A DNA stretch of 64,000 nt from Sungkyunkwania multivorans (GCF_042675645.1 NZ_JBHTJH010000017.1:1302001-1366000); one strand, 5' to 3'. Numbered from the stretch's first letter, positions 43,912 through 52,793 are shown. The notes: generated from the sequence alone by a model not told the origin. A program made the numbers and translations.

Positions 43912-44624
43912 AGGTGAACTGGAATTACATAAAATTGATCGGTATCTTTCTATTGTTAAGTGGATTATTTGCATTTACCAATGCACGAAGTGATGCCAGG
44001 GAGATCTCTGAAGTGACTGTGATTTTTCAAGGAGAGAACAATCTCTATATCACAAGAGAGGCAGTTAATAAATTGTTAATACAAAAAAGAGATTCCATTG
44101 CGAGCATAACCAAAGATGCGTTAGTTTTGAATCAGTTGGAAACAGCCCTGAAAGCGAACGAACTCATTCGTGATGCTCAAGTGTATCTCACTGTAAATGG
44201 GCAACTTGGCGCTAAGGTAAGGCAGCGCACACCAATAGCCCGCGTAAGTGGTGACCATCAATTTTATGTAGATTCAGAAGGGACTCCTATGCCGCTATCA
44301 CCATATTATTCGGCACGAGTTCCTATAGTCACAGGTGATATCGATAAGAACCATTTGCAGGATATATATGCGCTTACCAAGTTCATCAATGATGATGCTT
44401 TTTTACGAAAAAATGTAGTTGCATTACATAAGACCAAGGGTGAGGTGGTCATCAGTTTACGGGAATTGGATTTTGAGGTGATCTTTGGGAAGATCGTCTC
44501 TATCGAGAAGAAATTCAACAATCTGAAGGCCTTTTATAAGAAGGGGATGAAAGATCGGTCATTAGACACATTCAAAACGGTAAGCCTTGAGTTCGAAAGT
44601 CAGGTGGTTTGCACCAAAAAGTAA
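43908..44624 (+). CDS. ftsQ: Cell division protein FtsQ
   Basis: A 238-residue bitopic divisome protein. It has a short cytoplasmic N-terminus, one transmembrane helix (about residues 8-24, KLIGIFLLLSGLFAFTNA) and a periplasmic region. This opens with a POTRA-like domain (EVTVIFQGENNLYITREAVN) and goes on to the FtsQ segment (RQRTPIARVSGDHQFYVDSE and the beta-rich remainder). The start is TTG at 43908 (4-bp overlap with murC) or GTG at 43914; both give the same membrane segment. FtsA follows 3 bp after. Confidence 0.9.
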   Translation: MKVNWNYIKLIGIFLLLSGLFAFTNARSDAREISEVTVIFQGENNLYITREAVNKLLIQKRDSIASITKDALVLNQLETALKANELIRDAQVYLTVNGQLGAKVRQRTPIARVSGDHQFYVDSEGTPMPLSPYYSARVPIVTGDIDKNHLQDIYALTKFINDDAFLRKNVVALHKTKGEVVISLRELDFEVIFGKIVSIEKKFNNLKAFYKKGMKDRSLDTFKTVSLEFESQVVCTKK

Positions 44625-44627
44625 GTT

Positions 44628-45965
44628 ATGGAAGAAAATAAGATTGCTGTAGGCTTAGATATCGGAACCACGAAGATCGTGGCGATGATCGGTCGTGCCA
44701 ATGAATATGGCAAGCTAGAGATTCTTGGCATAGGAAAATCGAAGAGTCTAGGGGTACATCGTGGCGTGGTCAATAATATTACTCAGACCATCCAATCCAT
44801 ACAGCAGGCGGTACAAGAAGCAGAGGCTGTTTCAGGAATGAAGATAGAGAATGTGGTCGTGGGGATCGCAGGGCAACATATTCGCAGTTTGCATCATAGC
44901 GATTATATCACCCGTCCCAATTCGGATCAGGTGATCGATGAGGACGACATAGATACCTTGATCAACCAAGTGTATAAGTTAGTGATGTTGCCTGGAGAAG
45001 AGATCATTCATGTGTTACCACAAGATTACAAAGTGGACGGGCAGGCTGAGATCAAAGAACCGATAGGAATGTATGGTGGACGTCTGGAGGCCAATTTTCA
45101 CGTGGTTGTCGGACAAGTCTCGTCGATACGTAATATCGGAAGGTGTGTGAAAAGCTCTGGATTGGACCTTGCTGGGATCACCTTGGAACCATTGGCGTCG
45201 GCAGATGCCGTGCTCAGCCAAGAAGAGAAGGAGGCTGGAGTGGCCTTGATCGACATAGGAGGTGGGACCACCGACCTCGCGATCTTTAAGGATGGTATCA
45301 TAAGACATACGGCTGTCATTCCATTTGGAGGGAATGTCATTACCGAGGATATCAAAGAAGGTTGCTCTATCATAGAAAAGCAGGCCGAATTATTGAAAAT
45401 AAAGTTTGGTTCTGCTTGGCCAGGTGAGAACAAAGACAACGAGATCGTATCGATTCCTGGACTGAGAGGAAGGGAGCCAAAGGAGATAACACTCAAAAAC
45501 TTGTCGAAGATCATCCATGCGCGAGTCGTAGAGATCATCGAACAGGTGTATTTGGAGATCAAGAACTATGGTCATGAGGAGCAAAAGAAAAAGCTGATCG
45601 CCGGAATAGTACTTACCGGTGGTGGAAGTCAATTGAAGCACTTAAAACAGCTCGTAGAGTACATCACAGGCATGGATACGCGTATTGGATATCCAAATGA
45701 GTATTTGGCTGGCGATAGCGACAAAGAGACCACCAGTCCCTTATACGCCACGGCAGTAGGTTTGGTGATGAATGCATTGGAAAAACAACGGAGAGAGATC
45801 GTGGTCCAAGAAGCCAGTCAGTTGCAAGCAAAAGAGCAAGAGGCAGAGAGCGACGAAGATGTGGTGACAGAAACACCGGCCAGACCTGAGATAAATAAAG
45901 AACGAAAGTCCATTTTTGAAAAATGGGCCGACAAGTTGAAAGACTTTTTAGATAATGCCGAATAA
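44628..45965 (+). CDS. ftsA: Cell division protein FtsA
   Basis: An actin-like ATPase that tethers FtsZ filaments to the membrane. The 445-residue protein has the actin-fold phosphate-1 loop AVGLDIGTTKIVAMIG, phosphate-2 IDIGGGTTDLAIF and adenosine motif LTGGGSQLKHL. The C-terminus (KSIFEKWADKLKDFLDN) is the expected amphipathic membrane-targeting helix. It precedes ftsZ by 72 bp, the classical pair order. Confidence 0.97.
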   Translation: MEENKIAVGLDIGTTKIVAMIGRANEYGKLEILGIGKSKSLGVHRGVVNNITQTIQSIQQAVQEAEAVSGMKIENVVVGIAGQHIRSLHHSDYITRPNSDQVIDEDDIDTLINQVYKLVMLPGEEIIHVLPQDYKVDGQAEIKEPIGMYGGRLEANFHVVVGQVSSIRNIGRCVKSSGLDLAGITLEPLASADAVLSQEEKEAGVALIDIGGGTTDLAIFKDGIIRHTAVIPFGGNVITEDIKEGCSIIEKQAELLKIKFGSAWPGENKDNEIVSIPGLRGREPKEITLKNLSKIIHARVVEIIEQVYLEIKNYGHEEQKKKLIAGIVLTGGGSQLKHLKQLVEYITGMDTRIGYPNEYLAGDSDKETTSPLYATAVGLVMNALEKQRREIVVQEASQLQAKEQEAESDEDVVTETPARPEINKERKSIFEKWADKLKDFLDNAE

Positions 45966-46037
45966 CAAAACGTGTAGGGTGTTTTGTAAATCGGGCAATG
46001 GAAACTGACAATAAATACAAACCAGTAAAAAACCGTT

Positions 46038-47978
46038 ATGAGTAGCGCAGACAGTTTTGAAAATATCGCTTTTGATCTGCCAAAGAACAAAAGCAACGTC
46101 ATCAAAGTGATTGGTGTAGGTGGTGGAGGCAGCAATGCTATCAACCACATGTTCCAGCAGGGTATAAAAGGGGTAGACTTTGTGATTTGCAATACCGATG
46201 CCCAGGCATTGGAGAGTAGTGCCATTCCCAATAAGATCCAGTTAGGCGTTAGCCTTACCGAAGGATTAGGGGCAGGTGCCAATCCACAAGTTGGCGAGCA
46301 GGCCGCCCTTGAGAGTTATGAAGAATTAAAGGCGATGCTGGACACCAATACCAAGATGGTATTTGTCACTGCCGGAATGGGTGGAGGTACAGGTACAGGT
46401 GCTGCGCCTATCATCGCCAAATTGGCCAAGGAAATGGACATCCTTACCGTTGGAATCGTTACCAGCCCCTTTCAGTTTGAAGGAAAGGCTCGTAACGAGC
46501 AGGCCCAAAAAGGAATCGAGAAGCTACGTTCTCATGTGGATTCTTTGGTGGTCATCAATAACAACAAATTACGCGAAGTGTATGGTAACCTTGGATTTAA
46601 AGCTGGTTTTTCCAAGGCAGACGAAGTACTATCAACTGCTGCGCGCGGTATAGCCGAAGTAATTACCCATCATTATACCCAAAACATCGACTTGCGAGAT
46701 GCTAAGACGGTACTTTCCAACAGTGGGACATCGATCATGGGTTCGGCTACGGCCACTGGAACGAACAGAGCGCAGGAGGCGATTATGAAAGCGTTGGATT
46801 CTCCTTTGCTTAATGACAACAAGATCACAGGTGCAAAGAATGTTTTGCTGCTCATTGTCTCTGGCAGTGATGAGATCACGCTAGATGAGATCGGAGAGAT
46901 CAATGACCATATTCAAACCGAAGCGGGCTTTGGAGCCAATATCATTATGGGCGTTGGAGAGGATGAAGCGCTGGAAGATGCGATTTCGGTGACGATCATC
47001 GCCACGGGTTTCGATGCCGATCAACAGCACGAGATCATCAATACCGAAGCTAAGAAGATCATCCATACTTTAGAGGATGAACAGAAGGCAACACACGATC
47101 TCACCCCCAAATCCAACAAAGTAAAGACCAATTCAATTTTTGATATTGAGGTAAATCAGCCCGAAGAGATTCTTCCTGAGACCAAACAAGTGCGTCATGT
47201 GCTGGAGGAAGAGAAATTTGTGAGCGAAATGGAGCTGGTACCTACAACCGAACTGCTTAGAAATATCCAAGTCACCTACGAAGAGGTGAAAGCTGATATA
47301 GAAAATGAGGATTTTATCATTAAGCCGGTGAAGTCGATTTTTGACATCGAGGTGGTGGATCCAGAAACCGTGGTGGCTGAGACCGAAGATGAGCAGCAAT
47401 TCACATTGACATTCGATCTGCCCATCAATCAATCCAAAACTAAGGAGCCGGAGTCCGAAATCGTTTCTAAATCTGTAGATGCTATAAGAGATATTAAGGT
47501 GAATGACCCACAAGAGATCATTCCTGAGGAGTCAGAGAAGCTTGCTGCCGTAAAACGCTATAGTTTGGAGGATTATATGGAAATGGAAGATCAACTTACC
47601 AAGGCGAAGGCCAAGAAAGTGGTATCGAAGGTTGCCGAGGAAGAAGAAGTGGTGTTCGAAAAGAAAACGATAGCGCCAGAGCAAAAAGAAACAAAAGAGG
47701 TGGAGATCGATCCATTCAATCATTCGATCGAGGAAAGTTTGAGGCTGAGAGCAGATGAGCGACGAAAAAAATTAAAAGATTTTAATTATAAATTCAATAA
47801 TAATATCTCCAAGATCGATGAGATAGAGAAGCAACCGGCCTATAAAAGGGCGGGTATCGACCTCAACGAGAGTAATACCGATGAGGGAGATGTTTCACGC
47901 ATGTCGGTAAGTACCGATAGCAATGATGAAGTACAATTAAGAAGTAATAATTCGTTCTTACACGATAATGTCGACTAA
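46038..47978 (+). CDS. ftsZ: Cell division protein FtsZ with long repeat-bearing C-terminal region
   Basis: The tubulin homologue that forms the division ring. The 646-residue protein has the GTPase domain in its first 320 residues, with the tubulin signature GGGTGTG at 115-121 and NTDAQAL near 45. E. coli FtsZ is about 380 residues; here a C-terminal extension of about 300 follows. It contains a three-fold motif (FDIEVNQPEEILPE, FDIEVVDPETVVAE and IRDIKVNDPQEIIPE) at about 366-381, 433-448 and 482-497. The tail ends in the motif NNSFLHDNVD and an AYKRAGIDL segment, features usual in flavobacterial FtsZ. It closes the dcw operon, with a hairpin terminator 27 bp after the stop. Confidence 0.96.
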   Translation: MSSADSFENIAFDLPKNKSNVIKVIGVGGGGSNAINHMFQQGIKGVDFVICNTDAQALESSAIPNKIQLGVSLTEGLGAGANPQVGEQAALESYEELKAMLDTNTKMVFVTAGMGGGTGTGAAPIIAKLAKEMDILTVGIVTSPFQFEGKARNEQAQKGIEKLRSHVDSLVVINNNKLREVYGNLGFKAGFSKADEVLSTAARGIAEVITHHYTQNIDLRDAKTVLSNSGTSIMGSATATGTNRAQEAIMKALDSPLLNDNKITGAKNVLLLIVSGSDEITLDEIGEINDHIQTEAGFGANIIMGVGEDEALEDAISVTIIATGFDADQQHEIINTEAKKIIHTLEDEQKATHDLTPKSNKVKTNSIFDIEVNQPEEILPETKQVRHVLEEEKFVSEMELVPTTELLRNIQVTYEEVKADIENEDFIIKPVKSIFDIEVVDPETVVAETEDEQQFTLTFDLPINQSKTKEPESEIVSKSVDAIRDIKVNDPQEIIPEESEKLAAVKRYSLEDYMEMEDQLTKAKAKKVVSKVAEEEEVVFEKKTIAPEQKETKEVEIDPFNHSIEESLRLRADERRKKLKDFNYKFNNNISKIDEIEKQPAYKRAGIDLNESNTDEGDVSRMSVSTDSNDEVQLRSNNSFLHDNVD

Positions 47979-48004
47979 TTAATTTGAATCTTAGTTCGAA
48001 GAAA

Positions 48005-48035
48005 AGCGCTCAATGGTCATCATTGGGCGTTTTTT
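48005..48035 (+). terminator. Rho-independent terminator of the dcw operon
   Basis: CGCTCAATG, loop GTCAT and CATTGGGCG form a 9-bp stem with one G-U pair, preceded by AAAAG and followed by TTTTTT. It overlaps the 3' end of the convergent glycosyltransferase gene, whose stop lies inside the hairpin, so the two transcripts meet here. Confidence 0.8.
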
Positions 48036-49408
48036 GTCATATAGAAGAAGTAATCCTCGTGGTCATCCCCAAAATCTATAATACTATCAAAAAGTACGGT
48101 ATTCTGTAGTTTATTGTTTTTTGTTTTAAATATGAATATGGCATTGGAAGAATCGATCGATTCTTCCGGAAGGGTAAAGTCGTCCATGGAAATGACCTCG
48201 CGATGCGGTCTTATGAAGTATACTCCTCCTGCCGAGGTTACATCAGGCAACACCCATTGCTTTGCCTTTGGTTTGGTTTCAAGCACATTGACGATCGGAT
48301 CAAAAGAATAGTGAACGGCAGAGGAGATGCTCAGCATTTTTTCGATAGGCGTTCTTATGGTCTGAATACCGATGGCGGTTAAGAAAACAATGAACCCTAT
48401 GCGGGAGAGCGTTTCGATAGAAGCTATATCGATATAACGAATGATGAAGACGACAAACGGCAACATCAAAGGCAATAACCAACGTTCCTCGATATTTTCA
48501 ACCTTCAAAGCAGCAAATAGGATGGTCAGAAAAATGACCTGTACCCAAAGAAGATAGAAGAACCAATCCTTTTTAGCAACATTCTTGAAGGTGATGTGTT
48601 TCGATAGATACCCTAAAAACAACACTGTCAAGAGTGGTGCCCAGAAGATCAATAGTCTTTTTGTCATTTCCCATAGCTGAGGGACGATCAACATGCTATC
48701 CTTTTCTGTAATATTCGCCTTATCGTTGACCTGATTTTGTATCTCAATGATGTACGCTTGTTCGGACAACAGCCAATAGCCGTGAGGCGCAAATAGTATC
48801 ATACATAAAACAAGAGAGATAATGATCTTCGGGTTGAATACGATCAGTCTGGTTTTTCTTGTGAGCAAGGCGGCGACCAAAAGCGAAGTAATGAAGATGG
48901 CAAAATTGTATTTTGTTAGCATTCCCAATCCGAGGGTAATGCCCAGGAGTATGTAGTTCTTCAGGTTTTCAGAATGTAGCAGGCGATCAGTAATGACCAA
49001 GGTGGCCAAAACTAGGGCGCACATCATCGACGTATGTGAAAGTCTTCTGAAATTAAAGTCGATAAAAACGATGATCAATGCCATTGACCAAACGCTTATT
49101 TCCGCCAGTTTTTTATCATTAAGCATTTGATGAGCAAATCGGTACATGAGCAAAAGGGTCGATGCGAAGAAGATGGCTCGTTGTCCGGCAAGCGCAAAGC
49201 GGCTAACCCCAAAGACCTTTGTCATGATTATTTGTAGCCACGTGTATAGCGGTGGTTGGTCGTCATAGCCCAATCGCCACCATTGCGAATAATAAGCCTG
49301 TTCTGCATCTTCTAGCTCAAGTGCCGCTTTGAAAAAGCTTATAAGAATAATTGCGATGAATGCGAGGGCGGCCAACCACAACACTCGTTTTGGGTATGCT
49401 TTGAACAT
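48020..49408 (-). CDS. Membrane glycosyltransferase, ArnT/PMT (GT39/GT83) type
   Basis: A 462-residue polytopic membrane protein with 11-12 predicted hydrophobic segments. The first periplasmic loop holds the acidic pair and the pattern ELEDAEQAYYSQWW and YDDQPPLYTWLQ, typical of enzymes that use polyprenyl-phosphate sugars (dolichyl/undecaprenyl-phosphate mannose or aminoarabinose type). The acceptor is unknown; lipid A, lipoproteins or surface glycans are possible. The gene faces ftsZ convergently and shares its terminator region. Confidence 0.88.
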   Translation of the reverse strand: MFKAYPKRVLWLAALAFIAIILISFFKAALELEDAEQAYYSQWWRLGYDDQPPLYTWLQIIMTKVFGVSRFALAGQRAIFFASTLLLMYRFAHQMLNDKKLAEISVWSMALIIVFIDFNFRRLSHTSMMCALVLATLVITDRLLHSENLKNYILLGITLGLGMLTKYNFAIFITSLLVAALLTRKTRLIVFNPKIIISLVLCMILFAPHGYWLLSEQAYIIEIQNQVNDKANITEKDSMLIVPQLWEMTKRLLIFWAPLLTVLFLGYLSKHITFKNVAKKDWFFYLLWVQVIFLTILFAALKVENIEERWLLPLMLPFVVFIIRYIDIASIETLSRIGFIVFLTAIGIQTIRTPIEKMLSISSAVHYSFDPIVNVLETKPKAKQWVLPDVTSAGGVYFIRPHREVISMDDFTLPEESIDSSNAIFIFKTKNNKLQNTVLFDSIIDFGDDHEDYFFYMTKNAQ

Positions 49409-49510
49409 TTTGATATTTTACTGGATGTAAAGCTAAAGATTTGATCTATACGCGAAAAGAATGGGTGAAAATAAAATATAAATACCGATTAAAAATCATC
49501 GTAAAGATGC

Positions 49511-49542
49511 TTGTGGCAAGACAACTTATTTTTTTATCTTCG
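49511..49542 (+). promoter_or_regulatory. Probable promoter of the YqeY gene
   Basis: TTG at 49511-49513 and TATCTTCG at 49535-49542, 21 bp apart, fit the Bacteroidota -33/-7 pattern with one change in the -7 box. Transcription would start near 49548, supporting translation from ATG 49567. Confidence 0.45.
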
Positions 49543-49566
49543 CAATCCATCTTAATAGTGAAGGCA

Positions 49567-50016
49567 ATGAGTTTACAACAAGAGGTGATGGCTGCCATGA
49601 AAGAAGCCATGAAGGCAAAGGACCAAGTGGCATTAACGGCTTTAAGGGCGGTGAAGTCGGCGATCTTATTGGCCCAGACCGAGAGTGGTGCTAAAGATGA
49701 GTTGACAGAAGAGGAAGAGATAAAGCTCTTGCAAAAATTGGTGAAGCAACGCAAGGATAGTGCTGCCATCTATTTAGAGCAAGATCGAAAGGACTTGGCA
49801 TTGCCAGAGATTGATGAGGCAGAAGTGATCAGTCAGTTCTTGCCAGAGGCTTTGAGCGAAGCGGAAATTGAAAAGGTGGTTGTCGCGGTGATAGATGATG
49901 TCGGAGCGCAAGGCATGAAGGATATGGGCAAGGTGATGGGTATTGTCTCGAAAGAATTGGCAGGCCAAGCCGATGGAAAGACCATATCGACTATTGTGAA
50001 GGCTAAATTGACATAG
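49567..50016 (+). CDS. GatB/YqeY-domain protein
   Basis: A 149-residue protein of the YqeY family, made up of a helical tail domain like that of the GatB subunit of tRNA-dependent amidotransferase. Family features are MSLQQEVMAAMKEAMKAKD, LTALRAVKSAI, KQRKDSAAIYLEQ, FLPEALSEAEIE and KDMGKVMGIVSKEL. The start is ATG 49567; the open frame upstream to 49441 has no family residues and lies over the promoter. YqeY's exact function is not settled. Its neighbour downstream is tRNA-Arg, on the same strand. Confidence 0.93.
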   Translation: MSLQQEVMAAMKEAMKAKDQVALTALRAVKSAILLAQTESGAKDELTEEEEIKLLQKLVKQRKDSAAIYLEQDRKDLALPEIDEAEVISQFLPEALSEAEIEKVVVAVIDDVGAQGMKDMGKVMGIVSKELAGQADGKTISTIVKAKLT

Positions 50017-50071
50017 TACTATTGTTATTCCTGCGCCGGCCTGCAGATGGCAGGTACGTAGGGATTTTATA

Positions 50072-50145
50072 GGCCCCGTAGTTCAACTGGATAGAATATC
50101 AGATTTCGGCTCTGAGGGTTGGGGGTTCGAATCCTCCCGGGGTCA
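50072..50145 (+). tRNA. tRNA-Arg (anticodon TCG)
   Basis: A complete 74-base cloverleaf. The acceptor stem GGCCCCG pairs with CGGGGTC (one G-U pair), and the discriminator is A. The D-arm has GTTCAACTGGATAGAAT. The anticodon stem TCAGA/TCTGA encloses TTTCGGC, giving the anticodon TCG, read as Arg (CGA and related codons). The T-arm has GGGGG-TTCGAAT-CCTCC. CCA is not encoded; the 3' end is followed by CGAAT. Confidence 0.95.
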
Positions 50146-50172
50146 CGAATAAGCCGAAAAAAAGCGAGTGCG

Positions 50173-50207
50173 AGCGAGTTTCAAAAATGAAGCTCGCTTC
50201 TTTTTTT
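50173..50207 (+). terminator. Terminator after tRNA-Arg
   Basis: AGCGAGTTTCA and TGAAGCTCGCT form an 11-bp stem with one G-U pair and an AAAA loop, followed by TCTTTTTTT. It starts 28 bp past the tRNA. Confidence 0.85.
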
Positions 50208-50261
50208 GAATGAGCGGCGTGCTCTTTTTCGGCTTTCAGCGCGGAGCGCTGTGAGGAAGGC
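50201..50261. repeat. 61-bp direct repeat with hairpin, copy 1
   Basis: It begins with TTTTTTTGAATGAGCGGCG and ends in GAGGAAGGC. It holds the perfect hairpin CAGCGC-GGA-GCGCTG. The second copy at 50300-50360 differs at three of 61 positions; two of these lie in the hairpin loop. The T-run overlaps the tRNA terminator. Confidence 0.85.
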
Positions 50262-50299
50262 CGAAGGCGATCACCTGGGTCGTAATCTCGGGGCGTGCT

Positions 50300-50360
50300 T
50301 TTTTTTGAATGAGCGGCGTGCTCTTTTTTGGCTTTCAGCGCGTGGCGCTGTGAGGAAGGC
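50300..50360. repeat. 61-bp direct repeat with hairpin, copy 2
   Basis: Nearly identical to copy 1, 99 bp downstream. The hairpin stem CAGCGC/GCGCTG is unchanged while the loop is GTG instead of GGA. The region 50,146-50,535 holds only these repeats and terminators; no gene is seen. Confidence 0.85.
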
Positions 50361-50456
50361 TGCAGGTCATTGTCTTTGATCCTTTAAGCAAAGGCATAAA
50401 AGGTTGGCCTTAAATCTAAAATATAAGAAACGATCATCCCGCATCCATGTAAACGT

Positions 50457-50487
50457 AAAAGCCCCCTGAAAAACTTTCAGAGGGCTT
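50457..50487 (-). terminator. Terminator after the astacin-like gene
   Basis: On the minus strand GCCCTCTGAAA, loop GTT and TTTCAGGGGGC form a stem with one mismatch, followed by TTTT. It lies 49 bp past the stop at 50536. Confidence 0.65.
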
Positions 50488-50535
50488 CCAGTTCATGAGC
50501 AATTTTTATAAGCTATTAGAACAACACATCATGTT

Positions 50536-51462
50536 TTAATAGACCGCATTGATGATTTGAATATCCTTCGAAGTCATATAGCTGCGATTGGGAACAATTG
50601 TGCTGCCATCAACTCTTCTCATGGATCGCCAGCCGTTGCTTATCGCTTGGGGCGTTCTAAAGAAATAAGATCCGTACATCATTATAGAATTGGTGTCGAG
50701 GACATCTGAAATCTCCCAACCATTAGCATCCGATACCTTGAAATAGTTAAATTCTTTGTCGTCAAGAATATTACTCCATAGGACTTCAACATAAGCATCT
50801 CGATTCCAGTGGTTCTGCTCGTGGATGATACCAGCCACATGCAAAAATTCGTGAATGGCCGAACCTTGAGAACATCCAGAGGCCAAGTTCATTCGCTGTC
50901 CTGGAAACTTCTGGTTCTTGTAGCCCAATTGTGCGGAACATCCACTGGATTCGCTATATCCTACCCACACATAACCGGCATTGTCGCTACTTTTCCATTT
51001 GCGCACCGTTAGATCGGTGTTGTCGGTGATGTAATTGGCAGCATAGATAACTTTATCTTTCGTTGCCTGCGGCATATTGCTAGAATATCTATATAAGATG
51101 GTTTTGTTGGGCCATTTAGTTACGCGTCGGTCCCAAACGCCGCGATTCTGTTCGCTCTCATCCTCCGAGTCGAAATTTTCCTCTGACAGGATAATATCGG
51201 CTAGGGCATATTCTCCATTCCCTAAAGAGACCACTTGAACCTCGGTGCCAAATAGTACTTTGGTAACCTTTGGACCTTGAAATTCAACTTGCTCTGCTTC
51301 TAAGGTCTGCCTCAGCTCTTCGCTTATTTCGGCTTCTTCTCCTATGTTTTGTTCTGCGACTTGCTCCTCGATATCCGACTCGCAAGAAACCAATACCAAA
51401 AAGGACAAGGCTAAAATTCTCGATAGCATATTCATGCCATTGATAACATTTAAAGTTTTCAT
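50536..51462 (-). CDS. Astacin-like (M12A) metalloprotease, lipoprotein
   Basis: A 308-residue zinc protease. The signal peptide ends in L-V-S-C (Cys27), so the enzyme is probably lipid-anchored. The zinc site H204-E-x-x-H208-x-x-G-x-x-H214-E (HEFLHVAGIIHE) follows the astacin pattern. The Met-turn is SIMMYG instead of the usual S-x-M-H-Y-G, keeping the Met and Tyr. A pro-region of about 80 residues, rich in Glu, precedes RRVTKWPNKTILYRYSSN, where the mature enzyme would begin. The start could be M1, M10 or M12; the last two give a more compact signal. Pairs of Cys (SSGCSAQ and LASGCSQ) may bond. It may digest extracellular protein. A terminator follows. Confidence 0.88.
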   Translation of the reverse strand: MKTLNVINGMNMLSRILALSFLVLVSCESDIEEQVAEQNIGEEAEISEELRQTLEAEQVEFQGPKVTKVLFGTEVQVVSLGNGEYALADIILSEENFDSEDESEQNRGVWDRRVTKWPNKTILYRYSSNMPQATKDKVIYAANYITDNTDLTVRKWKSSDNAGYVWVGYSESSGCSAQLGYKNQKFPGQRMNLASGCSQGSAIHEFLHVAGIIHEQNHWNRDAYVEVLWSNILDDKEFNYFKVSDANGWEISDVLDTNSIMMYGSYFFRTPQAISNGWRSMRRVDGSTIVPNRSYMTSKDIQIINAVY

Positions 51463-51797
51463 AATGAGTTATTTGGTTAGTGTTAAAATGTTAGTTAATC
51501 ATCTTAAATTTATAAAAACAAACCATCAAAAATGTTAAAAAATTAACATTATTTTAATATTGGGTAATAATTCATAAGTACTGGGTAATTATGTATTATT
51601 CAGCTGATTAGGTGTCGTTGGGGACAATTGCTCTGATGAAAAAAGTGCTTTTTTTGAAGACTTATTAGGGAAATATACTGGCTATTCTTAAAGGAAGAGT
51701 TGAGCGGAACCAACGTTGTAATGAACCGGTTTTAGTGATTTTCTTATGAAGTTTGAGTTTGAACACCGCCCAAGCCTAAATGATTCTTGCATACTTT
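51463..51797. other. Intergenic region, 335 bp
   Basis: No gene is seen. The octamer TGGGTAAT occurs at 51561 and again at 51582, 21 bp (two helical turns) apart, about 100 bp upstream of the astacin gene; it could be a regulator site. Nothing else is supportable. Confidence 0.4.
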
Positions 51798-52649
51798 TTA
51801 TTCGACCCTGATTGAAAAATTATCGACGTACAACTCAATATTACCTGCGGTCGGATTCGCTGTTGCTCCAATTTGAACACGTTCGTACATCAATGGTTCT
51901 TGTAAGGTAAAGTCGATTCCCTGATTGGCAAAAACAGCTGCAAAAATTTGGGCATTTGGCATGTTCATACCATTCTCGTCAATCACCACGTTACCATCGA
52001 TGGCCAATTTGTTACTTCCATTGTCGTCATCAGACATGGTCATTTCCCATTTCACAGAAACCCATTGATCACGCGGAAATCGAAAACTTGTTTGATGAAG
52101 GGTTGTTCCTGATATTTTTCCTCGTTCTATGGAAAGATAGTCATTACCGCCAGACATCATGAGTCTTACTCCTGGGCATTGGTTTTCTGCGCCATAGTTG
52201 TCACCAACGGTGGGATCCCAACAAGAACAGCATTCGAGATCGATAAGCAAGAGATTTTCAAGGGATGCGGTGTCATTTATATAGAAATCCGCAGTGATCG
52301 TAACCAGATTCCCTGGCTCAATAGTTAAGCCATTCTTCTCAATATCGATCTTCGATAATTGTGCATCTGACTGATAAGCTAGAAAGCGGATCGCATTTCT
52401 ACCTTCAGTAAATTCGTTACTGATTATGGAAATCTCGTTTACAGCGCTCGATGGATTGGTCTGTTGTATGGTGGACCACCTCTGACCATTTGATGGAAAT
52501 AGCTCGTCCAAGGCATCATTCTGGGTTTCAAAACCATCAACAAAAGAATAATTATCTCCTACAGGTTCTTTTCCATTATACGTTTCTTGACTGCAAGAAA
52601 TAGGGATCAAACAGAGGAGTGCAATTAAAAGGGGCTTCATTCTTTTCAT
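51798..52649 (-). CDS. Lipoprotein with predicted beta-sandwich domain, unknown function
   Basis: A 283-residue protein with signal peptide ending in I-S-C (LCLIPISC). The mature part begins with FVDGFETQND, and later shows LVTITADFYIND, SLENLLLIDLECCSCWD and WVSVKWEMTMS. It ends NIELYVDNFSIRVE. The alternation of strands and the two ends resemble a concanavalin-like jelly roll, such as polysaccharide-lyase or carbohydrate-binding domains of Bacteroidota. No catalytic residues can be named. A cysteine group E-C-C-S-C is unusual. The fold assignment is an inference. It may be a surface polysaccharide-binding protein. Confidence 0.6.
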   Translation of the reverse strand: MKRMKPLLIALLCLIPISCSQETYNGKEPVGDNYSFVDGFETQNDALDELFPSNGQRWSTIQQTNPSSAVNEISIISNEFTEGRNAIRFLAYQSDAQLSKIDIEKNGLTIEPGNLVTITADFYINDTASLENLLLIDLECCSCWDPTVGDNYGAENQCPGVRLMMSGGNDYLSIERGKISGTTLHQTSFRFPRDQWVSVKWEMTMSDDDNGSNKLAIDGNVVIDENGMNMPNAQIFAAVFANQGIDFTLQEPLMYERVQIGATANPTAGNIELYVDNFSIRVE

Positions 52650-52752
52650 AAAGATTGAACGTTCTAAAAATCATCTTGTTGTAAGTTTTTTTAAGATTTT
52701 ATGACATTTTCAGATGCGATGGTCTTTCAACATCGATAAATGAGAGATGATG

Positions 52753-52793
52753 CAATTATAATTTCTTGGTCGGTGCGTTGTAAATTATAATTG
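52753..52793. repeat. 12-bp perfect inverted repeat upstream of the lipoprotein gene
   Basis: CAATTATAATTT at 52753-52764 and AAATTATAATTG at 52782-52793 are perfect inverse copies separated by 17 bases. It lies about 100 bp upstream of the start at 52649 and could be an operator. Confidence 0.6.
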
